NCBI RefSeq assembly: GCF_002242805.1
Contig: NZ_MCGQ01000001.1
Span: 1 to 64,000, forward strand
Source: Streptomyces diastatochromogenes
Lineage (GTDB): Bacteria > Actinomycetota > Actinomycetes > Streptomycetales > Streptomycetaceae
Direction of reading: 5' to 3'
Length of the DNA: 64,000 nt
The notes below the pieces were generated by a model that was given only the letters and a program-made list of their open reading frames with translations, ran no database searches and was not told where the DNA came from. The position numbers and the translations under genes were made by a program. Shown here in pieces: positions 56,094-64,000 of this stretch; position 1 is the stretch's first letter, and every line of letters begins with the position of its first letter.

Positions 56094-56914
56094 CGGGCCA
56101 GAGCCCAGTCGACGATGCGGTCGTCGACCTTCTCGGCGCCGAAGTGCTCCATGCCTTTCAGCACGTGCTTGGTCACCTTGACCCACTCGCGGAAGGAGCC
56201 GAGGGTGTACTGGGTGTCGATCCGCTTCAGCAGTGCCTCGTCGACGTCCCGCCACACGGGGTGGGAGTCGGGTACGGCTTTGAGGACCTCGTCCTCGGTC
56301 ATGGCGAGGATCTCCAGGCGGATGTAGATCCGCGAAGCGAGCGCCGGGTCGCTCTGCAGGGTCTCGTAGGCCTCCCGGCCACCGACGAACATGATGGCGG
56401 GCTTGGGGTCGCAGTTGTCCCACAGCTTGCGCAGGAACTCGAAGTTCTCCCGCCGGTACTGCTGGGCCTCGTCGCACACGATCACGTACGGGCGCCGCGG
56501 CAGAGTCTCGCGCAGCAGTTTGTCGAACGCGGTGGGGGTACCGGGCATCTTGCAGCTGAGGTTCATCTGGTGGAACAGCTCCTCGCGCAGGTCCTTCGGG
56601 CCGGGGCGGGAGCGGGCGAAGTCCAGGGGGAGGATCAGGTCCGGGTTCATTTCCTGGATCGTGGCGCGGGTGCTGAAGCTCTTGCCGAGCCCTGCGTCGC
56701 CGTAGATCACGGACATGGCCTTCGACTCGACGGTGTCGATGACGGTGTCCTTGATCTGTAACAGGGTGTCGGTTGCGACCAGGGTGGAGTCCTCGAGGCC
56801 GAGGAAGAACTGCGGACGCAGGTCGGGGCGGCGGCGCGGTGCCGTGGCGGGCTGGCCCGCGTCCGGCGCAGCGCGGCGTTTGGGCATGTGCTTGCGTTTC
56901 GGAGCGGTGGTCAT
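56087..56914 (-). CDS. TnsC/TniB-like AAA+ ATPase
   Basis: 275 residues from ATG 56914, overlapping the transposase by four bases. A basic start (TTAPKRKHMPKRRA) is followed by Walker A GDAGLGKS at 72-79, Walker B YVIVCDEAQ at 143-151, sensor 1 IMFVGGRE at 174-181, and a C-terminal lid with DTQYTLGSFREWVKVTKHVL. This is the ATP-dependent regulator that, in Tn7, Tn5053 and Mu, links the target site to the transposase. The DEAQ box is typical of TniB. Confidence 0.9.
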   Translation of the reverse strand: MTTAPKRKHMPKRRAAPDAGQPATAPRRRPDLRPQFFLGLEDSTLVATDTLLQIKDTVIDTVESKAMSVIYGDAGLGKSFSTRATIQEMNPDLILPLDFARSRPGPKDLREELFHQMNLSCKMPGTPTAFDKLLRETLPRRPYVIVCDEAQQYRRENFEFLRKLWDNCDPKPAIMFVGGREAYETLQSDPALASRIYIRLEILAMTEDEVLKAVPDSHPVWRDVDEALLKRIDTQYTLGSFREWVKVTKHVLKGMEHFGAEKVDDRIVDWALARC

Positions 56915-58485
56915 GAGGCGTCGTCCTCCGTTGAAGGAGCAGGGGTCTGGCCGGGGCGCCGCCAGGTGGGCGGGAGCGGGGTCAGGGGCTGGTAGGGCTG
57001 TTCGCGCCGTCGCGGCGGTGTGGATGGGGTGGTGCCTTCCAGTTCGGCGCGTGCCTCCTGTTCCGTCATGCGGATGGCACGGACGGGGAGTTCGGGCTGG
57101 GTGGAGGGCAGGTGGCGTTCCCGCCTGCGTTCGGCGGAGCGTTTCAAAGCCTGGCGCAGCACCTCGCTGTGCTCGTCACGGTCGCTGAGGACTGCCTTGC
57201 GCATCTCCTCGCTGGCCTCGTTGCTGAGGAGGGCCCGGCCGAGATAGCGGTTGCCACGGAAGGTATAGAGATCGATCTCGTGGTCATGGTGGGGCATCCA
57301 CCGCACGCGCAGTTCCAGACCGATGCGTCCCACCCCCTTCTCCGGCATGTAGTAGCGGTTGCGGAACTCCACTCCGTGACTGGTGATCTTGTGGATCTTG
57401 TTGTCGCTCTCCAGCATGAAGCCGCGCAGTTCTTCCGGGCTGGGCTCGGGCCGGATCTCGGTGGGGTCGCTGAGCCACGCTTCAAGCGGTGTCATCCCGG
57501 TCCGTTCAAGGACGTGCTGGGTGTTGTGCTCCTCAACCCACTGGCGCAGCTTGTCGACGAACGCCTCGAAGGTCAGGGGCGGGTCCTGGTCGCCGACACG
57601 GCGACGGTGGTCGAGCAGGGGCGCCTTGGTGTAGCGGGGCAGATCAGCGAAGAACCGGGTCACACCGGTGCCGTTCAGCCGCTCGATCCCGCCCTTGTGG
57701 CGGGCGCTGCGCACCTTGTGCATCGGCACACCGAGCAGACCGAAGGTCCGCCGGACGGTCTTGGACATGAAGTCGGAGCCACCGTCGACCCTCACCAGGT
57801 GCGGCAGCCCGCCGGCGGGCCCGTACGGGGGTTCGCGCAGCACAGAGGCCCGCACGGCCGCCAGGACCGATCCGCGGTGCGCAGATCCGGCGGTGACCGC
57901 CCAGCCCATCACGTTGCTGGTGCCACGGTCCTCGAACCACGTCACCCACACGTTCGACAGCTTCTTGTCGGGCATCATCACGACGGTCGGGGCCTGCTTA
58001 TGATCCCCTTCCCACACCTGGTTGCGGGCGACGGCCGGGCGCTGGAAGGCGGGATCGAAACCGCGGGCAGCTGGGATGCCTTCCCGCAGCCCGGCCATGA
58101 AACCGGGGTCAAGGTCACGGGCGATGGCGTCGTGCAGCGTGGTCAGGCCGATCGGCCTCTCCCCCGCCCGCTTGGCCTCGCGCACCAGATGCTCGTGGGT
58201 ACGCTTGACGTTGCCCCGGTAGTCGGCGAGGACATCAATGATCTCTTCGGTGATCTTGAAGCGCCTGCGTTCGGGCTTCTCCGGTGAGCCGGTCTCTTCC
58301 GCCTCGGCCAGCCAGCGCCACGCCTGCCGCAGACTCACATCCACCGACTCGGCAATGAGCCTCATGTGCGCGGTGGTCAGCTCCCCCGACTCCCGCAGCC
58401 TGAGCATCTGACGAACCGCGGCAGGCCTCAGCTCGTCGCGGGGCCGACCCAGACCCGTCTCCGACTCATCGTCCACGGTGATCAC
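56911..58485 (-). CDS. Mu/TnsB/TniA-type DDE transposase
   Basis: 524 residues; the frame starts with ATG 58485. An N-terminal helix-turn-helix (MRLIAESVDVSLRQAWRWLA) is followed by a second (IIDVLADYRGNVKRTHEHLV). The rve/DDE core has WEGDHKQAP (Asp161), VRVDGGSDFM (Asp234) and HKGGIERLNGT (Glu268), with 34 residues between the last two, as in D,D(35)E enzymes. A Mu-type C-terminal beta-barrel follows (RNRYYMPEKGVGRIGLELRV, DLYTFRGNRYLGRALL) and a basic tail. It should cut and join transposon ends. It begins the five-gene overlapping operon. Confidence 0.92.
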   Translation of the reverse strand: MITVDDESETGLGRPRDELRPAAVRQMLRLRESGELTTAHMRLIAESVDVSLRQAWRWLAEAEETGSPEKPERRRFKITEEIIDVLADYRGNVKRTHEHLVREAKRAGERPIGLTTLHDAIARDLDPGFMAGLREGIPAARGFDPAFQRPAVARNQVWEGDHKQAPTVVMMPDKKLSNVWVTWFEDRGTSNVMGWAVTAGSAHRGSVLAAVRASVLREPPYGPAGGLPHLVRVDGGSDFMSKTVRRTFGLLGVPMHKVRSARHKGGIERLNGTGVTRFFADLPRYTKAPLLDHRRRVGDQDPPLTFEAFVDKLRQWVEEHNTQHVLERTGMTPLEAWLSDPTEIRPEPSPEELRGFMLESDNKIHKITSHGVEFRNRYYMPEKGVGRIGLELRVRWMPHHDHEIDLYTFRGNRYLGRALLSNEASEEMRKAVLSDRDEHSEVLRQALKRSAERRRERHLPSTQPELPVRAIRMTEQEARAELEGTTPSTPPRRREQPYQPLTPLPPTWRRPGQTPAPSTEDDAS

Positions 58486-58843
58486 CGTCGGCGGAACCTG
58501 TAAGACCAGCAGGCGAACAGCGGCGCAGCGCTCAAGTACAGCCTCCCCCGGCAGAGGTAACAGAGCGGCACGGTCGGGTGCCGCACAGCGTGGATTGAGG
58601 CTAAATGCGGCGTGACCGAATCAGAGGAGGCTGTCACTGGAACGAGTGGGCTCTGGGCCGTTTCACCTTCACTCAGCGAGAACATGCGCTATTTGATGCC
58701 GGTGATATGGCCAGGCCGTGCAGGCCCGGCCTCCCCAAGGGCGCCCTTCCGGAGTCCTTCCCCCGTGGCCTGTACTGCTCTGCATGGAGTGCCGCACTGA
58801 CCGTACATGCAGCCAACTCACCAACAGGGACACGGGAACGCCC
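58486..58843. other. Divergent intergenic region, possible transposon end
   Basis: Between the transposase and the divergent relative there are no other genes. The stretch should hold two promoters. Short ends of the TGT...ACA kind could lie here (CTGTAAGACC near 58498, CCGCACAGC near 58583), but I found no matching copy beyond the other end of the operon, so the boundary is not proven. Confidence 0.3.
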
Positions 58844-59899
58844 ATGGCTGCCCGTAGCCCGTGGCCCTGTCTACAGCCGTCGATGCCACAGGGGACACCT
58901 ACGCTCCCAGGCCCTCCACCGGTCCAGGTCATCGTCGACCCCGTGGAAGACCCCGCGCTCATGCGTGCGGCGCTGCTGGCCCATGCACCCGAACAGGGGC
59001 GTATAACCGTTCACCTTGCGCCCTCGCGGTATCCCTCACGCATGCTCTTTCAAGAGATGCTTACCCAACTGGGCAAGAATCCGTATTGGAGATCCAGCAA
59101 TGAGGCCGCTGACACGCTGCGGGGACAGGCCTTTATTTGGATCACCGCGTTGGGGATCAGGCATGTCATCTTCTGTCGCGCCCACAACAGTCGGTGGGAC
59201 CGAGTCTGGGAAGCCCTGCTCGCGCTGCGCCGATCCGCGAACTTGCGTCTTACCGTGCTGTGGCACCAGCCTTGGACCGGCACCCCACATCTGGCCCGCG
59301 TGCCACACCGGGTGATCAGGGCCCGGTCCGCCGCGCGGGTGGCCTTGCTGAATACGCCACAACCTCAGCGCCCAACAGAGAGTGGAACATCGCTGAAGGT
59401 GAAAGCAGTAAGCCGGCCTTTGCCAGAGCCTGTGTTCTCCGACGCCTTACCAGGACAAGCAGCGCCAAGCGGCCGCATGGATGAGCCGTTCTGTCCAGGC
59501 GCCGACACCATCCAGTATTCTCCGTCACGCCCGAACGGCCTGCGGATGCAGCCCAGCCCAGAGGTTATCGCCGGCCTGCTGCAGATCGCCGACCCGGCAA
59601 TCGCCGCGATCTTGACAGCCGCAACTGTCACCGGCCTTGGTCTGCGCGCACTCTCCAACACCCGAACCTGCGACGTATCCGTAGCCGGCGACTTGCTCAA
59701 GACACATGGAGGCGTCGGCTACGACTCTCACGGGCAGTGCGCACTGCATATGATGCCGCGATGGGCCCAGCCAGTCCTCAGAGCAGGTCGGCTCGAATGC
59801 CTCACGCACTACCAGCACCCATTCGGCTACGCCAAGAAGCACGAGAAAATGCTTCAGAACGCCGCCCGCGGTATTGGGCTTTCTCTACAGACCGCTTGA
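58844..59899 (+). CDS. Relative of the 467-residue protein, opposite strand
   Basis: About 351 residues from ATG 58844; ATG 58784 is an alternative. It has the same layout as the proteins at 53875 and 52165: VQVIVDPVEDPALMRAALLA, APEQGRITVHLAP, IRHVIFCRAHNSRWDRVWEA, LRLTVLWHQP, then a linker and IAAILTAATVTGLGLRALSN, TRTCDVSVAGDLLKTHGGVG, HMMPRWAQPVLRAGRLECLT, YAKKHEKMLQNAARGIGLSL. The recombinase-like end part is better kept here (TGLGLRAL...TCDV), although no catalytic Arg-His-Arg-Tyr set is evident. Its divergence from the operon relative is great, so this is an old duplication, probably with a different target or regulatory job. Confidence 0.7.
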   Translation: MAARSPWPCLQPSMPQGTPTLPGPPPVQVIVDPVEDPALMRAALLAHAPEQGRITVHLAPSRYPSRMLFQEMLTQLGKNPYWRSSNEAADTLRGQAFIWITALGIRHVIFCRAHNSRWDRVWEALLALRRSANLRLTVLWHQPWTGTPHLARVPHRVIRARSAARVALLNTPQPQRPTESGTSLKVKAVSRPLPEPVFSDALPGQAAPSGRMDEPFCPGADTIQYSPSRPNGLRMQPSPEVIAGLLQIADPAIAAILTAATVTGLGLRALSNTRTCDVSVAGDLLKTHGGVGYDSHGQCALHMMPRWAQPVLRAGRLECLTHYQHPFGYAKKHEKMLQNAARGIGLSLQTA

Positions 59900-60172
59900 T
59901 CCCGAGTGATCCCGAGACAGCCGCTGACGACTATTGCAGGTACTGAACACCGGATCCGATGTGCTCCACCAAAGCAAGCCCGTCACTGCGACTTTGCCAC
60001 GCAGAAGCCCTCACCAGCACCCAGCGGCCGCGCTTGCATGCTCAAGTGAGCATCCGCCAGAGCCAGCAGAAGGAGATTCGACAAAGGCGACACCGGCCAA
60101 CACGGATTCATGTCACTGCGGAGCGCGAACTGATGCCACCATGATCGACCAGCTAAACCACCCATGACTTGC

Positions 60173-61354
60173 TCACATACGTCTCCCGGCAAGTGACACA
60201 CGAAGCCGAACGTCTCGGTGACGCCTTCCCCGAACCTCACAGATGCGCAGGATGGGATACATGGCGAACCGTGTGTCCCATGATGAATGTCGGCGCTGGA
60301 AGAATTCGCAGCGTGCTTCCGGATCAGCTGCGAAGTCCGGGTCCTGTGACAGTCTGTGCTGGAACTCGTCGGCTAGCGTCGGATCTTGGTGCAGCATCTG
60401 CCGGGCGAAGATTTCGGTGACGTAGGGTTCGACGTATTCCTTGTGTTCGAAGTGGGCGTTGAAGTATCCCCAGGCAGCCAGTGAGTCAGGAGCTTGTGGT
60501 TCCAGCAGTGTCATCAGGAGTCTGGCTCCTGGCTGTGCGATGGGCACGAACAGGCTTCCTGCGGGCAGTGGTTGTGGCTCGGGCTGCCAGTCTCCTTGTA
60601 GTGCGAGTGGCATGCGGCCTTCGAACGGGGCGGACGCGAATCGCATGCCGGTCGTGCGGAACACCTCGGTGTCAAGGCGGTCGGTGCTGTGCTCCAGCGT
60701 CTGGTGGTCCAGCCCGTGCAGGGCCAGCTTGTTGGCGATCATAGGCGCATACGCTCTTGGCACCAGGTAGCCGCCGCGCGGTGCGCGTACGGTGAGCGAG
60801 GGTACGGTGCTGCCGCGGTAGGGCACGCGCCAGATCTGTGGGGTGGTCGGGTCGTAGACCGTGACGGGTTCGCCTGAGATCGGGGACGGTTCGCGGGAGT
60901 AGGCGTATCCGCGGAAGTCGATGGTGGTCACTGGCTCCGGTGGGTTCTGCGGGGTGTCCTGGGTGTCATGGGGGTTGTCGCGGCGGTCGGCCACGACGTC
61001 CAGGACGACGTCCTGGCCGCCCAGCCGGCTTGCGCGCTGGTCGGCTTGGCGGACGGCTGCGGCCCATTCGCTGCTGTGTGCGGCGACGAGTTCGGCCAGG
61101 CCGATGATCGCGTTGCGGCTGACTCGTACACGGGTGGCGTAGTCCTTCCAGGAGTGTGTTTCGACGAGCACCGTGTAGCGGTTGCGGGTGGGGAAGTAGC
61201 CGGACGAGTAGCGCGGGGTGTATTCGGTGACCTGGAAGCCGGAGGCGGGGTCGTCCTCGATGACCGGCTCGGGGTAGAACGGCAGCGGCAGCGAGCCCTG
61301 TGCGGCCAGCTTGCCGAGCAGGGCATCGCGCATCGCGGATCTCGCTGCCTTCAT
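60173..61354 (-). pseudogene. M14-type metallopeptidase, N-terminus missing
   Basis: 393 residues in one frame, but the first readable region corresponds to the end of an M14 carboxypeptidase domain: YFPTRNRYTVLVETHSWKDY then ATRVRVSRNAIIGLAELV. The zinc-binding HxxE and the first half of the domain are absent. A stop lies just upstream of the first Met in frame (at about 61367), so the 5' part has been lost. The C-terminal part (YRGSTVPSLTVRAPRGGYLV, SLAAWGYFNAHFEHKEYVEP) is intact, so the deletion is recent or the remaining protein is still used. Confidence 0.65.
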
Positions 61355-61856
61355 CCGCGAGACCGCTCAGGCTGGGCCTGTGGAGATGAGATCGGGGAGG
61401 TGATCATCATGGAGGGTGTTTTGTCTCGTCTCCTGGTACGAGGGTGAAACTTCCGTCTGTGGTCGCAGCATGGAAGTTTCAGGCTCGCGGAAGTTCACGA
61501 CGGGTGGATCCGCCCCCGGTGAAAGTCGCGGCGGGCGGTGTCGGCGCGTTCCAGGTCGCAGTCGAGTACGTCTGCCCGCACAGGTGCGGCCACGGGTGTC
61601 CGCGCTGGATGTGGTCTCCTGCCCCCGGTCTGCAGAGTCCTCGAGCCCGCTGTACGGCAGGCTCGGTGCGGCGCCGGCACGCACGTGGTGACCGCCGCTG
61701 CCCGCGTTCAGGGCACGTCTGGTGCACGTTGGACCGTCTGCGCGAAGGTGCGGCGGGGGTGCAGCGCTGTTTCTCCAACCGCATCCCGGCGTAGGGCACT
61801 TGAGGGGACAGCAGACCGGCCAGGGCCGGGTGGTGGCGTGCTGCGGGACCAGCGCC
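61355..61856. other. Gene-free stretch with a stem-loop
   Basis: No frame on either strand is convincing. The stretch lies between the truncated peptidase and the CoiA-like fragment and contains the inverted repeat at 61445-61481. It is probably a rearrangement scar. Confidence 0.35.
61445..61481. repeat. 10-bp perfect inverted repeat
   Basis: TGAAACTTCC and GGAAGTTTCA enclose 17 bases, which can themselves form a small stem (CTG with CAG). It could be an operator, a transcript hairpin or an old mobile-element end. Confidence 0.5.
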
Positions 61857-62080
61857 TGGTGCAGGCAGCGGTGATCGGCCATACGGAGTCTGAGACACCC
61901 GTCGTATTGCCCGTGCGGGCCGGCGGGGTGGCTCTGTTCCGCCGCTCGCACTCGGCGGACACTTTCTGGTGCGGGGGGTGGCTGGGAGGGTGTGGCGGCC
62001 GTCTGACGTTCAAGGCGTATGGGGACCGGGTCTGCCGCTTCGCCCGTCTCCCCGATCCCGGCGGGCCTCGATGTCGGTGA
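61857..62080 (+). pseudogene. Fragment of a CoiA-like (competence) zinc protein gene
   Basis: The frame reads VQAAVIGHTESETPVVLPVR, AGGVALFRRSHSADTFWCGG then GGCGGRLTFKAYGDRVCRFA. I recall this as the start of a Streptomyces family annotated as competence protein CoiA-like (a CxxC-like nuclease-related protein). It ends at about residue 75 with a frame break and no further match. The start codon is not clear. Confidence 0.45.
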
Positions 62081-62232
62081 TGTGTGCGACGTCAGCCTCT
62101 TCGCTGCGTTCGATACGGGCGCCTTGCCCGACGCCCCGTTCCACCTCCTCAGCGGCCTCGGCCGCAGCGGCCTGCCGGCCGCGTGGAGTTCGAGCGCCGA
62201 GCGCCCGTGTCGGGCGTCTCCTGGGCGAGGAT

Positions 62233-62598
62233 CTATGCCTCGGGGAGCCGGTCGAGGAAGCCGAGGACGGAGGTGATCCGGCCGTCCTCGGCCAGGGTGA
62301 CCACGTCGGAGCCGGCGACCGGCGCCGAGCCGTCGGTGGACACCAGCTCCCAGCCGAAGCGGGCGATGTGATGGTTGCCGTCCGCCTCACCGGTCAGCCT
62401 GAACTCAAAGCCGGGGAACTGCTCGTGCGCGGCCCGGATCACCGCGGCGATCTCCTCATGCCCGCGCACATCGGCCAGCGGGTCGGTGTACGTGCCGTCC
62501 TCGGCCCAGGCCGCGGCAACCGCCTTGGCCAGCGCGTCGGCGTCGGTGGCGTTCCACGCCTCGAAGTAACGGACGACGGCGGCAGCGTAGATCGACAT
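62233..62598 (-). CDS. NTF2-like/SnoaL-type protein
   Basis: 121 residues from ATG 62598, seven bases behind GGGGAG. It has the SnoaL pattern: VVRYFEAWNATDADALAKAV then AEDGTYTDPLADVRGHEEIA, FPGFEFRLTGEADGNHHIAR and SDVVTLAEDGRITSVLGFLD. Such proteins form cone-shaped dimers that bind or isomerise small aromatic molecules, or act as partner subunits. Nothing nearby indicates a substrate. Confidence 0.85.
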   Translation of the reverse strand: MSIYAAAVVRYFEAWNATDADALAKAVAAAWAEDGTYTDPLADVRGHEEIAAVIRAAHEQFPGFEFRLTGEADGNHHIARFGWELVSTDGSAPVAGSDVVTLAEDGRITSVLGFLDRLPEA

Positions 62599-62842
62599 GG
62601 CGAAACTCCCCTTGTGGTGAAGTGGCTTGGCAATGAGGTCAGTTGGCCCGGGCCCCGGGCCGGAGTGCGCCGGCCCGGAACCCGATGACTCCACCTTGCC
62701 GCGCCTCGCCCTGGCCGCGCGATTACCCCCCAGGTAATAGGTCGCCGGCCCCGTCGGAATGACCTTCAATCGGTGTGTCGTCGCTGTTGGCTCAAACGGC
62801 TATGAACTCCCGCTGTAGTTGCTCCACATCAGGGGGATTCCG

Positions 62843-63205
62843 TTGGGCGCGCGTCTTGCTGTCGTGGCCGTTGCTGTTGGCCTGGCCGGCGTCTTCTTCG
62901 GTGTACCGGCTGCTTCGGCGGCGACGCTGCCGTCCACCGACACGGCCCACCACACCACCGGGGTGTGCGGCTGGACGCACCGTCAGAGGGCGGAGGACAC
63001 GTACGAGACGGCGAAGGGCAAGGATGCCTGCCTGTCGTACTCGTGGCGCTCGCAGGTCTCCTCCGCGGTGCCCGGGGAAGGCGGCCTGTCTGGACTCACC
63101 GCCGGCCCGGTACCGGGGGTGTCATGGACTTCCGGGGAACTGCTGCGGTCGGCGGGGCAAGGCGGTCGTAGCCTGATGCGCGGGGCTCGTCCGCCTGACC
63201 GCTGA
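62843..63205 (+). pseudogene. DUF3761-type secreted gene with 60-bp deletion
   Basis: From a TTG at 62843 (AGGGGGA upstream) it follows the intact copy at 19430: GARLAVVAVAVGLAGVFFGV, TGVCGWTHRQRAEDTYETAK, ACLSYSWRSQ. The intact copy has CGCAGG at 19650 and 19710, and this copy jumps directly from the first to the equivalent of the second (63051-63056). Exactly 60 bases are lost, including the GTCSHHHGVRYWF end and the stop. Reading therefore runs into the old 3' non-coding part as far as 63205. Confidence 0.75.
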
Positions 63206-63255
63206 CTGGCGGTCGCATGAGCCGGGAATCAGCCACCACACGAGGAGATCGTTCT

Positions 63256-64000
63256 GTGTCCCGATGGTCCACCGCCCTGACCCGGGCCGGCGTCAGCGAT
63301 CAGGGTATGCGGCGGGACTACGGCGTCCAGCGCAAGCTCGTACGCAGGTACCGCCGTGAGGAGTACCTTGCGGCTCGCCTGCTGCTTCCGGCGGAGCTTC
63401 GCCCGTACGTTCTGGCCGCAGTTGCCTTCATGCATGAAACGGACCGTCGGATCGACCTCGGAGATGTCAGTGCTCGGCACGAGGCTCTTCGCTTGTGGAA
63501 CGGTGAGGTCAGGGCGGTTCTGGGCGGCGCGAAAACCGGGCGGGACACGCTCCGGGCCCTGGACGACACGGTGCGGCGCCATCCGCAGATGGCCGGGCGC
63601 GTGAGCGACTTCCTGGACGGGGCTCCTGTCGAGGCCGGCTGGCGCGGTTTCGAGAGCGAGGCCGAGTTGCAGACGTATGTGGACTGCTACTCGATGCCGG
63701 CCCTGATGCTCACGGCCTGCCTCATCGGCCCGCTCCCAGGCACTGAAGCGTACGGGGCGTTCGAGAGGGGCTGCCGGCAGCTCATCGAGGCGATGCAGCG
63801 TACCGATTTCCTGGCCGACTTGCCCGAGGATCTGCAGCAGGGGCACATCGGCATTCCCCGGGACGAGCTACTGCGTCATGGTCTGGACGTTGAGGATCTT
63901 CGTGAACGGCCCGAGGCGTGCCTGCCTGCGGTGGAAAGGGTGGTGAACGCCCAAGCGGCTCTTGCTGATCACGTGTTCTGGCAGGCACGGGAGCTGCCCG
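63256..64000 (+). CDS. Phytoene/squalene synthase family protein, cut by window edge
   Basis: The frame opens at GTG 63256, eight bases behind GAGGAG, and is open to the right edge (248 codons visible). The protein begins with SRWSTALTRAGVSDQGMRRD, then YRREEYLAARLLLPAELRPY, VAFMHETDRRIDLGD (first Asp-rich box area, in a weak form), FLDGAPVEAGWRGFESEAEL, YSMPALMLTACLIGP and QRTDFLADLPEDLQQGHIGI (the second Asp-rich box, DxxxD). This is the squalene/phytoene synthase fold, which condenses two isoprenyl diphosphates. It may belong to a hopanoid, carotenoid or similar pathway beyond the edge. Confidence 0.88.
   Translation, partial: MSRWSTALTRAGVSDQGMRRDYGVQRKLVRRYRREEYLAARLLLPAELRPYVLAAVAFMHETDRRIDLGDVSARHEALRLWNGEVRAVLGGAKTGRDTLRALDDTVRRHPQMAGRVSDFLDGAPVEAGWRGFESEAELQTYVDCYSMPALMLTACLIGPLPGTEAYGAFERGCRQLIEAMQRTDFLADLPEDLQQGHIGIPRDELLRHGLDVEDLRERPEACLPAVERVVNAQAALADHVFWQARELP

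Noticed and set aside
56093..56477. Longer N-terminus of the second ATPase in the same frame
   Set aside because: It lies completely inside the first ATPase gene in another frame and reads as Arg/Ala/Pro noise; the GTG at 56093 gives the usual short overlap.
62843..63205. Reading the whole frame as a new 120-residue secreted protein
   Set aside because: Comparison with 19430-19699 shows that the end is non-coding sequence fused by a 60-bp deletion.

Overview
The window is high-GC actinobacterial DNA, almost certainly from a Streptomyces: G/C-rich third codon positions, many GTG and TTG starts, purine-rich ribosome sites, and typical Streptomyces families (XRE regulator plus DUF397, DUF574-type methyltransferase, DUF6083, DUF3761, SARP-free NB-ARC/TPR ATPase). 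The density of toxins, regulators of plasmid type, transposase remnants and truncated genes says this is accessory DNA: a chromosome arm, a linear plasmid or an integrated element, not core chromosome.

Layout. 0-0.4 kb: edge of a conjugation-type hypothetical gene. 0.5-12 kb: a secreted polymorphic-toxin locus (LamG surface protein, 2330-residue RHS/YD toxin with an autoprocessing Hint domain and an HNH-like C-terminus, SUKH immunity gene). 12.3-14.6 kb: an ISL3-family insertion sequence with a passenger gene and a frameshifted transposase, sitting between two unrelated truncated genes. 14.6-18 kb: a FemAB-type aminoacyltransferase, then an ArsR regulator/MFS exporter operon behind a palindromic operator. 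18-23 kb: three secreted or lipid-anchored HNH-like proteins, a DUF3761 protein, a tRNA-like sequence and an IS630 remnant. 23.3-30.9 kb: a second RHS toxin operon (SseB-like, WXG-type partner, 1565-residue toxin, immunity candidate) and a lipoprotein. 31-46 kb: plasmid-like regulatory block (UvrD-like helicase, DUF6083, several XRE/winged-helix/sigma-like/LuxR proteins, methyltransferase, DUF397, HATPase) with three clear sets of palindromic operators. 46-52 kb: broken integrase, then a STAND (NB-ARC) ATPase with 24 near-identical 42-residue repeats. 52-60 kb: a Tn7/Tn5053/Mu-like transposition module: a DDE transposase, two different TnsC/TniB-like ATPases in tandem, a 467-residue protein of unknown function, an HTH protein, and two more relatives of the 467-residue protein on either side. 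60-64 kb: truncated M14 peptidase, remnants, an NTF2-like protein, a decayed DUF3761 gene and the start of a squalene/phytoene synthase gene.

The most unusual system is the 52-60 kb module. All five minus-strand genes overlap by a few bases, so they are translated as one unit; the two ATPases are clearly related to each other but not redundant, no TniQ/TnsD or TnsA is recognisable, and the 467-residue protein has a paralogue transcribed in the opposite direction beyond the transposase. I infer that the ATPase pair and the paralogue family do the target-selection work. The repeat-rich STAND ATPase next to an integrase remnant is a second candidate for an undescribed defence-like module.

All calls come from reading the sequence; no database search was possible. 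Family names are recognised from motif patterns, and the less certain ones are marked.
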